From positions 34,999 to 98,998 of the forward strand of contig NZ_BMWH01000013.1 of assembly GCF_014651135.1 (NCBI RefSeq): a stretch of 64,000 nucleotides of DNA, in the 5' to 3' direction. The DNA is from Streptomyces echinoruber (lineage in GTDB: Bacteria > Actinomycetota > Actinomycetes > Streptomycetales > Streptomycetaceae). Positions 1-8,127 of this stretch are shown here, one piece after another. Under the pieces are notes generated by a model, which ran no database searches, had not been told where the DNA came from, and was given only the letters and a program-made list of their open reading frames with translations. The position numbers were made by a program, and so were the translations under genes. Each line of letters opens with the position of its first letter. Position 1 is the first letter of the stretch.

Positions 1-155
1 CCACGGGCGCGCCGCCGGCCGATGATCTCCTTGAAGGACAGGACGGCCGCGGCCGTCGCGCTGCCGCCGACGCCCACCGCGACGGGCCACGCGTTGCCGG
101 CCAGGGCCGCCAGGACGGCGGAACCGATGCCGGCCGGCGCCGCCGGCGGGAACAC
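1..155 (-). CDS. Partial reading frame, membrane-protein-like, cut by the window edge
   Basis: The minus strand is open from about position 179 to the left edge. It encodes a hydrophobic stretch rich in Ala, Val and Gly, followed by a short basic end (FKEIIGRRRAR). The only standard start I see is GTG at 155, shortly after the stop of the decarboxylase on the same strand. The sequence resembles the last membrane helix of metabolite/H+ symporter-type MFS carriers. If so, it would be a C-terminal end lacking its N-terminal part, because the DNA upstream is occupied by another gene. It could equally be the start of an unrelated membrane protein. Confidence 0.25.
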   Translation of the reverse strand, partial: MFPPAAPAGIGSAVLAALAGNAWPVAVGVGGSATAAAVLSFKEIIGRRRAR

Positions 156-172
156 GACGGCGGCGCGCCGGG

Positions 173-1516
173 TCAGGAGCGGTCCGTCCCGGTCGGGACG
201 CGGGGGAACGCGGCCCGGGAGTCCTGTTCCGGCAGGTCCCACGGGTCCTGGGCGGGGCGGACGGGCGTGAACTCGACCCGGCCGTCCGGGCGCACCCGGA
301 CGCCGTGCACGGCGGGTTCCGGCAGGCTGTTGTAGTGGAACGGCGTCGAGAAGTAGTAGGCGCCGGTGTCCGGGACGACGACGAGGTCGCCGGGTTCCAG
401 CAGCGGCAGCGCGCGGTCGCGGGCCAGCAGGTCGCCGGCGAAGCAGGCGGGGCCCGCGACGTCCTGGCGGACGGGCCGCCCCCGCTTGAGGCCGCCGCTC
501 CCGTCGTGCGCCTCGATCCGCAGCGGCCAGGCGTCCGGCGCGAAGACGGTCCGGGTGGCGACCTGCGCGCCGGCGTGAGTGACGGCGATCGGCCGGCCTC
601 CCGCGCTCTTGGTGTACTCCACGTACGCGGCCATGAAGCCGTTCTTGGCCAGGACGGAGCGCCCGAACTCGGTGACGAGCGCGTACCCGCCCCCGAAGAG
701 GGCCGGCGCGTGGGCGGCGAGCCGCTCGACGTACGCGCCGAAGGTGGGCGTGACCTCGTCGTCGGCGAAGTTGACGGGCAGCCCGCCGCCGATGTCGATG
801 CCGGCCACCCGGCCCCTGCCGTAAGCGGCGTCGACCTCCTCGGCGAACTCCACGGCCTGCGCCACTCCCCGGGCCATGAGGTCGAGCGGGCAGCCCTGCG
901 AACCGGCGTGCGTGTGCACCCAGGTCAGCCACCGGTGCTTCCCGAACGCCTCCAGCAGCTTTCCGCGGCTGCCCGGGTCCGACAGCGGGACGCCGAACTT
1001 GGAGGTGCTCGTCGCCGTGCTCATCGCGGTGATGGAGCCGCCGCCGACCTGGGGGTTGACGCGCACTCCGATGCGCGAGACGGGAACCCGGCCGGCGAGC
1101 ACCCGGTCGATCCGTTCCAGCTCCTGGAAGTTGTCCGCGTTGACGGCCACTCCCAGGGCCAGGGCGTGCTCGAGTTCCCCACGGGTCTTGGCCGGCGAGT
1201 CGAAGACGATCCTCTCCGGCGGGAAACCGGCGGCCAGCGCCCGGGCCAGCTCGCCCGCGGTGGCGACCTCGCAGCCCATGCCGCCGCGCCGCAGCTCCCG
1301 CAGGACGGGCACCAGGCAGTTCGCCTTGGCGGCGAACGCGTGCAGGACGGGGACGTCCCCGGGAAAGGCACGGTGCAGGCTCCCGACGGTCTCGGCGACG
1401 CCGTCGAGGTCGACGAAGGCGGCCAGCAGGGACTGCTCGGGGTCCAGCAGCCTCTGCCGCACGGCTTCCCGCAGGATGCGCTCACGCCGCAGGGCGGCGG
1501 GGGTCGGGCCGGTCAT
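173..1516 (-). CDS. Type III PLP-dependent decarboxylase (diaminopimelate/ornithine decarboxylase fold)
   Basis: A 447-residue fold-type III PLP enzyme. The Schiff-base lysine is K64 in HAFAAKANC, and the phosphate-binding glycine loop is DIGGGLPVN. The late CFAGDLLA and DTGAYYFS segments match the substrate-binding and dimer-contact motifs of LysA/ornithine decarboxylase-like enzymes. It probably decarboxylates an amino acid in the cytoplasm; in Streptomyces such stand-alone copies often serve siderophore or secondary pathways rather than lysine synthesis. ATG at 1516 is chosen because GGAAGG lies just upstream. The frame stays open farther upstream only through a 21-bp tandem repeat that looks non-coding. 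The substrate cannot be told from sequence. Confidence 0.85.
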   Translation of the reverse strand: MTGPTPAALRRERILREAVRQRLLDPEQSLLAAFVDLDGVAETVGSLHRAFPGDVPVLHAFAAKANCLVPVLRELRRGGMGCEVATAGELARALAAGFPPERIVFDSPAKTRGELEHALALGVAVNADNFQELERIDRVLAGRVPVSRIGVRVNPQVGGGSITAMSTATSTSKFGVPLSDPGSRGKLLEAFGKHRWLTWVHTHAGSQGCPLDLMARGVAQAVEFAEEVDAAYGRGRVAGIDIGGGLPVNFADDEVTPTFGAYVERLAAHAPALFGGGYALVTEFGRSVLAKNGFMAAYVEYTKSAGGRPIAVTHAGAQVATRTVFAPDAWPLRIEAHDGSGGLKRGRPVRQDVAGPACFAGDLLARDRALPLLEPGDLVVVPDTGAYYFSTPFHYNSLPEPAVHGVRVRPDGRVEFTPVRPAQDPWDLPEQDSRAAFPRVPTGTDRS

Positions 1517-1616
1517 GGTGAGCCTTCCGGTGTCGGGACGGGGCGCCCGGGATCCGGGCGCAGTCCCAGGCTGCCCGCCGCGCCCGCCCGCCGTCTTCAC
1601 CGCGTCGGCGAAGAGC

Positions 1617-1694
1617 GCGCCGCCGATGCGGAAGACCGCGCCGCCGATGCGGAAGACCGCACCGCCGATGCGAAAGACCGCACCGCCGATGCGG
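1617..1694. repeat. 21-bp tandem repeat, about 3.7 copies
   Basis: Three full copies and a partial one of a 21-bp unit (gcgccgccgatgcggaagac plus c), with two or three substitutions between copies. It lies between the acyl-CoA dehydrogenase stop at 1749 and the decarboxylase start at 1516, both on the minus strand. Being a multiple of three it can be read through as a 7-residue repeat, but no good ribosome site precedes it. Confidence 0.9.
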
Positions 1695-1748
1695 CGGCCG
1701 CGCGCAACGGGCGGCCGCCGACCTCCGGCCCTCATCCGGCCCCGTGCC

Positions 1749-2963
<1,215 letters not shown>

Positions 2964-2969
2964 GGTGGA

Positions 2970-4004
2970 TCAGCCCTCCTGGAGGCCCTCGTGAAGCGTC
3001 GTCAGACCGTGCTCGATGAAGACGGGGACCAGGTCCCCGATGCGGTCGAATCCCCGCCCGACCGTCTGGCCGAGCGTGTAGCGGTAGTGGATGCCCTCCA
3101 GGATCACGGCGAGCTTGAACCAGGCGAACGCCGTGTACCAGGCCACCTGCGACACGTCGCGCCCCGAGCGCGCGGCGTACCGCTGCACCAGTTCGCCCGG
3201 TTCCGGGTGGCCCGGGGCCGAGGCGGTCGTGGAGACCGGCGAGTCGGGCAGGTGGAGCGGCACGCTGTACATCACCAGCAGGCCCAGGTCGGTCAGCGGG
3301 TCGCCGAGCGTGGACATCTCCCAGTCCAGGACGGCGGTGATCCGGTCGTCGTCGTCGAGCAGGACGTTGTCGAGCCGGTAGTCGCCGTGCACGACGGTGG
3401 GGGCGGGGGAGCGGGGCAGGTCGCGGCCGAGGGCCGCGTGCAGCTCGTCGATGCCCGGCAGCTCGCGGCTGCGGGAGGCGGCGAGCTGCTTGCCCCAGCG
3501 GCGCAGCTGCCGGTCGAGGAAGCCCTCCGGCCGGCCGAAGTCGTCGAGGCCCACCTCCCGCGGGTCCACCGCGTGCAGGTCGACGAGGGTGTCCACCAGC
3601 GACAGCACCGCGCCGCGGGTCCGCTCCGGGCCGAGCGGGGCGAGCTGGTCGGCGGTGCGGTACGGCGTGCCCGGCACGAAGTCCATGACGTAGAACGGTG
3701 CCCCCAGCACCTCTTCGTCCTCGCACAGCAGCACCGGGCGCGGCACCGGCACGGACGTGGGGTGCAGGGCGCTGAGCACCCGGTGCTCGCGCCGCATGTC
3801 GTGGGCGGTGGCCAGGACGTGGCCGAGCGGGGGACGCCGGACGACCCAGCGCGAGGTGCCGTCGGTGACCGCGTAGGTGAGGTTCGACCGTCCGCCCTCG
3901 ATCAGCCGGCCGGTCAGCGGCCCGCGCACCAGGCCGGGCCGCTCGCGCTCCAGCAGGGCGTGCAACCGGTCGAGATCGAGTCCGGGCGGGTGGTCGGGTG
4001 CCAT
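2970..4004 (-). CDS. Phosphotransferase family protein (aminoglycoside-phosphotransferase fold)
   Basis: A 344-residue small-molecule kinase of the APH/choline kinase superfamily. The catalytic Brenner motif is HGDYRLDN at 206-213, and the metal-binding aspartate is in LDWE at 226-229. An upstream in-frame ATG at 4052 exists. I prefer ATG 4004 because a strong GTAGGAGAG ribosome site precedes it and MAPDHPPG fits the family start. It is the first gene of a two-gene operon with the acyl-CoA dehydrogenase. Relatives fused to or next to acyl-CoA dehydrogenases phosphorylate hydroxyacyl-CoA intermediates (for example LvaA in levulinate use, and the ACAD11 kinase domain), so a 4-hydroxyacyl-CoA kinase is the best guess rather than antibiotic resistance. 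Confidence 0.85.
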   Translation of the reverse strand: MAPDHPPGLDLDRLHALLERERPGLVRGPLTGRLIEGGRSNLTYAVTDGTSRWVVRRPPLGHVLATAHDMRREHRVLSALHPTSVPVPRPVLLCEDEEVLGAPFYVMDFVPGTPYRTADQLAPLGPERTRGAVLSLVDTLVDLHAVDPREVGLDDFGRPEGFLDRQLRRWGKQLAASRSRELPGIDELHAALGRDLPRSPAPTVVHGDYRLDNVLLDDDDRITAVLDWEMSTLGDPLTDLGLLVMYSVPLHLPDSPVSTTASAPGHPEPGELVQRYAARSGRDVSQVAWYTAFAWFKLAVILEGIHYRYTLGQTVGRGFDRIGDLVPVFIEHGLTTLHEGLQEG

Positions 4005-4055
4005 CGTCTCTCCTACGGGCGGATCTACGGGCGGATGAAGGTGACGCGTCATATG

Positions 4056-4073
4056 ATGCCGACCGGTCGGTAT
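4056..4073. promoter_or_regulatory. TetR-type palindromic operator
   Basis: The 18-bp sequence atgccgaccggtcggtat is a palindrome with one mismatched pair and a perfect 12-bp core (ccgaccggtcgg). It sits in the 242-bp divergent region between the kinase/acyl-CoA dehydrogenase operon and the oxidoreductase gene, 52 bp from the kinase start. The form is typical of TetR-family operators controlling fatty-acid genes. No TetR gene is adjacent, so the regulator must be encoded elsewhere. Confidence 0.6.
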
Positions 4074-4246
4074 GCCGTCCAGTGCGGGGAGCCGACGTGA
4101 TCGGTGCCACGGTGCCGGCCGTGATGCCGGCGCGGCCGGACGGGAACCCGCACCCGGTGCCCCTGTCGGACCGCCGCCACGCGAACGGCCCGGATCCGCT
4201 CCTTACGGTTTGCGTGGCGCCCGTCGACCCCGGAGGGTCGGATTCC

Positions 4247-5173
4247 ATGAAGGCCATCAGCTACCGCCGCTACGGCGGACCCGAGGTGCTGGAGTACGGA
4301 GAGGTGCCCGACCCCAAGGTCGGCCCCGACACGGTGCTGGTGAAGGTGCGCGCAAGCGCCGTGAACCCCGTGGACTGGAAATGCCGCGAGGGCTACCTCG
4401 ACGCGGTCCTCGACCCCGTCTTCCCGGTGGTCCCGGGCTGGGACCTGGCCGGGGTGGTGGTGCGGCCGGGCCTCGCGGTCACCGAGTTCGCCGAGGGCGA
4501 CGAGGTCATCGGCTACGTCCGCGAGGACTTCCTCTCCCGCGGCACCTGCGCCGAGTACGTCGCCGCCCCCGTGCGCACCCTGGCCCGCAAACCGGCCGGC
4601 CTCTCCTTCGAGGAGGCCGCCGGGCTGCCGCTGGCCGGACTCACCGCCTACCAGGTGCTCACCAAGGCGCTCCGGGTCCGGCGGGGCGAGACGGTGCTGG
4701 TGCACGCGGCGGCCGGCGGCGTGGGCTCGCTCGCCGTGCAGATCGCCCACCACCTCGGCGCCCGCGTCATCGGCACCGCGAGCGAGGCCAACCACGACTT
4801 CGTGCGCTCCCTCGGCGGGGAGCCGGTGGCCTACGGCGACGGACTCGCCGAACGCGTCCGCGGGCTCGCCCCCGAGGGCGTGGACGCCGCCTTCGACACC
4901 ATCGGCGGCGACACCATGAAGACCTCCGCCAACCTCCTCGCCCCCGAGGGCCGGCTCGCCTCCATCGCCGACCCCGAGGTGAAGGCGTACGGCGGCCAGT
5001 ACTGCTTCGTCCGGCCCGACCCGCAGGACCTCACCCGGCTGGCGGAGCTGGCCGAGCAGGGCGCGGTGTCGGTGCACGTCTCCGAGACGTTCCCGCTGCG
5101 GCGCACGGCGGACGCGCACCGGCTCAACCAGCAGGGCCGCACCCGCGGCAAGATCGTCATCACGGTGGACTGA
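4247..5173 (+). CDS. NADP-dependent quinone-oxidoreductase-like protein (MDR family)
   Basis: A 308-residue medium-chain dehydrogenase/reductase of the zinc-free quinone oxidoreductase type. The N-terminal GroES-like domain starts MKAISYRRYGGPEVLEY. The Rossmann nucleotide site is HAAAGGVGSLAVQIA, with the AxxGGVG signature. The family reduces quinones, enones or unsaturated aldehydes with NADPH in the cytoplasm. ATG 4247 follows GGAGGG at good spacing. It is divergent from the kinase/acyl-CoA dehydrogenase pair and shares the palindromic operator, suggesting joint control and perhaps a role in handling unsaturated or hydroxylated lipid products. The true substrate is unknown. Confidence 0.85.
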   Translation: MKAISYRRYGGPEVLEYGEVPDPKVGPDTVLVKVRASAVNPVDWKCREGYLDAVLDPVFPVVPGWDLAGVVVRPGLAVTEFAEGDEVIGYVREDFLSRGTCAEYVAAPVRTLARKPAGLSFEEAAGLPLAGLTAYQVLTKALRVRRGETVLVHAAAGGVGSLAVQIAHHLGARVIGTASEANHDFVRSLGGEPVAYGDGLAERVRGLAPEGVDAAFDTIGGDTMKTSANLLAPEGRLASIADPEVKAYGGQYCFVRPDPQDLTRLAELAEQGAVSVHVSETFPLRRTADAHRLNQQGRTRGKIVITVD

Positions 5174-5221
5174 TCCGGGGGCGTCGTGGACCGATCCGGG
5201 ACCACCGTGGACTGATCCGGG
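5165..5221. repeat. Tandem repeat overlapping the oxidoreductase stop codon
   Basis: The 15-mer gtggactgatccggg occurs at 5165, 5186 (one change) and 5207, an exact 21-bp period. The first copy contains the TGA stop (5171-5173) of the preceding gene, so the repeat begins in the last codons and runs into the 3' untranslated region. Confidence 0.9.
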
Positions 5222-5295
5222 CGGTGGCGGACCGCCGCCCCGCAGGCGTGCCGCGCCGCCCCGCGGGCGTGCGTGCCGCACCGCACCGCCCCGCG

Positions 5296-5664
5296 TCACA
5301 CGACGAGCGCGGCGGCGCCCAGGGCCAGGGCCACCGCGCACAGGGCCGCCGCCGCGGCGAGCCGCGGCGCCATGGCCCGCGGGCGCGGCGTCCGCGCGAG
5401 CGCGCGCATGCGGCGTTCGGCGACCAGGAGCAGCCCCAGCCACGCCGCGCAGCAGCCCGCGCACGCCACGACCCCGCCGGGAAGGGCCCCGCCGTGCAGC
5501 GCGGTCCGCACGGCGAGGACGGCGGCGGCGGTCCCGGACAGGGTCGTACGCCGCCACGCCAGCCGCGTCCGCTCCGGCTGCAGCCCGGGATCCCGCCCGG
5601 CGCCGGCCCCGGTGGCCGCCCCGCTCGTCCCGCCGGTTCCGCCGGTCCCGCCGGTTCCACCCAC
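5296..5664 (-). CDS. DUF202-like small membrane protein (second of pair)
   Basis: A 122-residue protein with a Gly/Thr/Ala-rich N-terminus, a PERTRLAWRRTTL segment typical of DUF202 proteins, and three hydrophobic helices separated by basic turns (AERRMRAL). It is probably an inner-membrane protein of unknown function. The start is taken at GTG 5664, 5 nt after the stop of the preceding DUF202 gene, with GGAGGG in the end of that gene. The pair is therefore a coupled operon of two related membrane proteins. DUF202 genes commonly occur as tandem pairs. Confidence 0.75.
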   Translation of the reverse strand: MGGTGGTGGTGGTSGAATGAGAGRDPGLQPERTRLAWRRTTLSGTAAAVLAVRTALHGGALPGGVVACAGCCAAWLGLLLVAERRMRALARTPRPRAMAPRLAAAAALCAVALALGAAALVV

Positions 5665-5669
5665 CCCGC

Positions 5670-6062
5670 TCAGCCCTCCCACCCGAGCAGGACGACGGCC
5701 ACCATGGCCACGGCGACCACGGCCACGACCAGGCTGAGGACGGCCGGGAAGCGCGACACCGGCAGGTCCTCCCCGCGTCGCATGGCCCGCTCGCACCGCA
5801 CCCAGTGGTTCACCGCCCGCAGCGCGCACAGCACGCCCGCCGCGAGCAGCGCCAGCGCGAGACCCACCCGCCAGCCCCGCCCCAGGTCCGGCAGGAACTG
5901 GTCCACCGCGAACCCCCCGCCGATCAGCGCCAGCGCCGTGCGCAGCCACGCCAGGAACGTCCGCTCGTTCGCGAGCGAGAACCGGTAGTCCGGCGTACTG
6001 CCCTCCCCGCGCACCTCCTCGGGCGCGAACCACAGCCGGACGTTTCGTACGAATCCACTCAC
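5670..6062 (-). CDS. DUF202 domain membrane protein (YidH family, first of pair)
   Basis: A 130-residue protein beginning VSGFVRNVRLWFAPEE, with the family signature DYRFSLANERTFLAWLRTAL followed by three predicted membrane helices. The charged turn between helices 2 and 3 carries NHWVRCERAMRRGE. Function is unknown; it is an inner-membrane protein. GTG 6062 is chosen because the family normally starts at this MSGFV-like segment, although the ribosome site there is weak; an ATG at 6137 would add 25 unsupported residues. It is the first gene of a two-gene unit with the DUF202-like gene that follows. Confidence 0.8.
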   Translation of the reverse strand: MSGFVRNVRLWFAPEEVRGEGSTPDYRFSLANERTFLAWLRTALALIGGGFAVDQFLPDLGRGWRVGLALALLAAGVLCALRAVNHWVRCERAMRRGEDLPVSRFPAVLSLVVAVVAVAMVAVVLLGWEG

Positions 6063-6161
6063 GCACAGGACCCTATCCAGGGGTGCCGACGCCGCGGTGA
6101 GACGGTCCTCACCCCCCATGACCGTCCTCGCCGCCATGACCGTCTTCCCCCATGATCGTCC

Positions 6162-6677
6162 TCACCCCATGGACCGGTACGCCTTCAGCCGCTCGTACGC
6201 CGCCAGACCGTCCGGCACCCACTCCCACTCCCGCAGCCGCCGCTCCACCTCGTCCTCGGGCAGGAACGCGTGCCAGGCCACCTCCTCGGCCTGCGGCCGC
6301 ACCGGCAGGTCGCAGCGGACCTCGTAGACGGCCGACCACCAGCTCAGCCCGGCCCCGTCGGAGTAGAGGAACTTGAACAGGTACCGCGGCCGCGGCAGCC
6401 CGGTGACGCCGAGCTCCTCCCGCGCCTCGCGCAGCGCCGCGTCGTCGTAGGACTCGCCGGCGCCGACCACCCCGCCGACGAACATGTCGTACAGGGAGGG
6501 GAAGACCAGCTTGGTCGGCGTGCGGCGGTGCACGAAGACGCGGCCGTCGGCGTCGCGGGCCTGGACGAAGACGCACCGGTGCCGCAGGCCGCGGGCGTAC
6601 GCCTCGCCGCGGGGCGCCTGCCCGATCACCCGGTCCTCCTCGTCGACGATGTCGAGGATCTCGTCAGCGGAACTCAT
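6162..6677 (-). CDS. Nudix hydrolase (YfcD-like)
   Basis: A 171-residue Nudix hydrolase, cleaving a nucleoside diphosphate linked to another moiety. The Nudix box runs from about G69 to V91, with the key residues E75 and REAREELGV. The preceding FPSLYDMFVGGVV and the overall length resemble YfcD and isopentenyl-diphosphate isomerase-type Nudix proteins. ATG 6677 follows GGCGGG; a second ATG nine bases upstream (MAGMSS) is possible. It is alone on its strand, with a 422-bp gap upstream. The substrate cannot be inferred. Confidence 0.85.
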   Translation of the reverse strand: MSSADEILDIVDEEDRVIGQAPRGEAYARGLRHRCVFVQARDADGRVFVHRRTPTKLVFPSLYDMFVGGVVGAGESYDDAALREAREELGVTGLPRPRYLFKFLYSDGAGLSWWSAVYEVRCDLPVRPQAEEVAWHAFLPEDEVERRLREWEWVPDGLAAYERLKAYRSMG

Positions 6678-7099
6678 GCCCGCCATCCAAGCAGGCGGGT
6701 CCCCGGCCCGCCGCGTACGCGGCCCCGGCGGGACGGCCCCGGCGACGACCGCCGCGAGCCCGGCCGCCTCCCGGACCGGCCGCGCCCCGGCGCCGGCGCG
6801 CGGCCGGTCCCTGAGGAGACCTACACCGCGGGCGCGGCCGGCCGGCGGCCGTGCACTTCCTGCCCCGCAGGTCGCCCTGTGTCTCAAATGACGCACGTCG
6901 AAAGGCAGTTGACGCGTGTAACGGGCCGACGGCGCTTGACGCCGAGTGCGGGCTCCGGGTTTGCTGTGCGTGATCAGTTCATGGCAGCCGGAGACCGCGC
7001 CGGGTGATCCGGCTCCCCGTCGCGGCGTGCGAGCCGAAAGGGACCGCAGCGTCCCGCAGGCGACACCGGGCCGGAGAGAGCGCGTGAGGAAGTCCCGCG
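6678..7099. other. Intergenic region between divergent Nudix and unknown-protein genes
   Basis: No gene is supported in this 422-bp gap. It carries two TTGACG hexamers (6909-6914 and 6936-6941) that look like -35 boxes for the rightward gene, but no convincing -10 at the right spacing. The GC content is lower around 6885-6970 than in flanking coding DNA, as expected for a promoter zone. Confidence 0.4.
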
Positions 7100-8050
7100 G
7101 TGTCCCCACCCCCGCCTCCCCTGGGCCGCGGCCGCAGACGCGGCGCCCCGGTCCTCGACGCGGCCCTCGACGACGCCGAACTCGTCACCGCGCGGACCGC
7201 GTTGGCCCAGGGCCGGTGGCAGGCGGTGCGCTGCCTGCTGAGGAGCACCGGCGACGACTGGGACCGGCGCGGCCACCGGATCACCGTCCTCGCCCTGGAG
7301 CCGACCACCGCCGCCTGGACCCGCGACTGGCTGCTGGCCGAACCCGACTCCGCCGACGCCGCGACGCTGCTGGCCCTCGCCCTCGTCCAGGCCGCCCTGC
7401 GCGGCAGGGAGAAGCCCGACCGGGCCCGCGAGTCCTGCCGGGCCGCCGCCGGGCTCGCGCCCGCCGACCCCACCCCGTGGCTCGGCCTGCTCCTGCTGGA
7501 ACGCACCCTGGGCGGCGAGGACGACGTGGTCCGCCTGCTCGACGAGGTCCGCCTGCGCCACCCCGACCACCACCACGCCCACCACCTGGTCGTCGCCCGG
7601 CTCGCCGAGCGCCACGCCGCGGCCGGCCCCGACCCGCTGCACGAGGTCTACGACTTCGCCGCCTGGGCCGCCGAACAGGCCCCCGCCGACTCGCCGTTGG
7701 CCCTGCTGCCGGTGGTGGCCCACACCGAGCGCTACCGGGCCCTGGCCGCCGCGGGCCTGGAGCCGGCCGACCCCGCCGCCTCCGGGCACTGGGTGGGCCG
7801 CCGGGCCCGCCAGGTGATGAAGGCCGCCTTCGACTGGTGGCTGGAGTGGGAGCAGGAGGAGCATCCGCGCCGCATGGTCGACCTCAACTACCTGGCGCAC
7901 GCCAAGGTGTGCCAGGGCCGGGGCGCCGAGGCCGCCGCCCTGTTCCACCGCATCGGCCCGCACGTCACCGCACAACCGTGGTCGTACCCCGACCGCGATC
8001 CGTACACCGCCTTCCGCGCCGCGCGCGACGACGCGCTCGGCACCGTATGA
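7100..8050 (+). CDS. Protein of unknown function, helical-repeat-like
   Basis: I do not recognise this 316-residue protein by family name. It is Ala/Leu/Arg-rich. Segments such as LAQGRWQAVRCLL, ALALVQAALRGREKPDRARE and PTPWLGLLLLERTL have the spacing of TPR-like helix pairs. There is no signal peptide or membrane helix, so it is probably cytoplasmic. The C-terminal half has many Trp and His residues (DWWLEWEQEEHPRRM, LNYLAHAK). GTG 7100 is preceded by GAGGAA. It lies 77 bp upstream of an APC permease on the same strand, possibly in one transcript. Confidence 0.7.
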   Translation: MSPPPPPLGRGRRRGAPVLDAALDDAELVTARTALAQGRWQAVRCLLRSTGDDWDRRGHRITVLALEPTTAAWTRDWLLAEPDSADAATLLALALVQAALRGREKPDRARESCRAAAGLAPADPTPWLGLLLLERTLGGEDDVVRLLDEVRLRHPDHHHAHHLVVARLAERHAAAGPDPLHEVYDFAAWAAEQAPADSPLALLPVVAHTERYRALAAAGLEPADPAASGHWVGRRARQVMKAAFDWWLEWEQEEHPRRMVDLNYLAHAKVCQGRGAEAAALFHRIGPHVTAQPWSYPDRDPYTAFRAARDDALGTV

Positions 8051-8075
8051 CCCACCGCCCCCCGCACCCCGAGCA

Positions 8076-8107
8076 AGCACCCCGACAGTCCCCGAGCACC
8101 CCGACAG
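8076..8107. repeat. 13-bp direct repeat after the unknown-protein gene
   Basis: agcaccccgacag occurs at 8076-8088 and again at 8095-8107, 26 bp after the stop at 8050 and just before the permease ribosome site. Confidence 0.8.
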
Positions 8108-8127
8108 CCGGAAAGGACCGACCCGCG

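Noticed and set aside
1517..1735. N-terminal extension of the decarboxylase with repeats RIGGAVF
   Set aside because: It arises only from reading through a 21-bp DNA repeat; a good start with ribosome site lies downstream at 1516.
2970..4004. Aminoglycoside resistance enzyme
   Set aside because: The fold is right, but the coupling to an acyl-CoA dehydrogenase and the subfamily features point to acyl-CoA metabolism.
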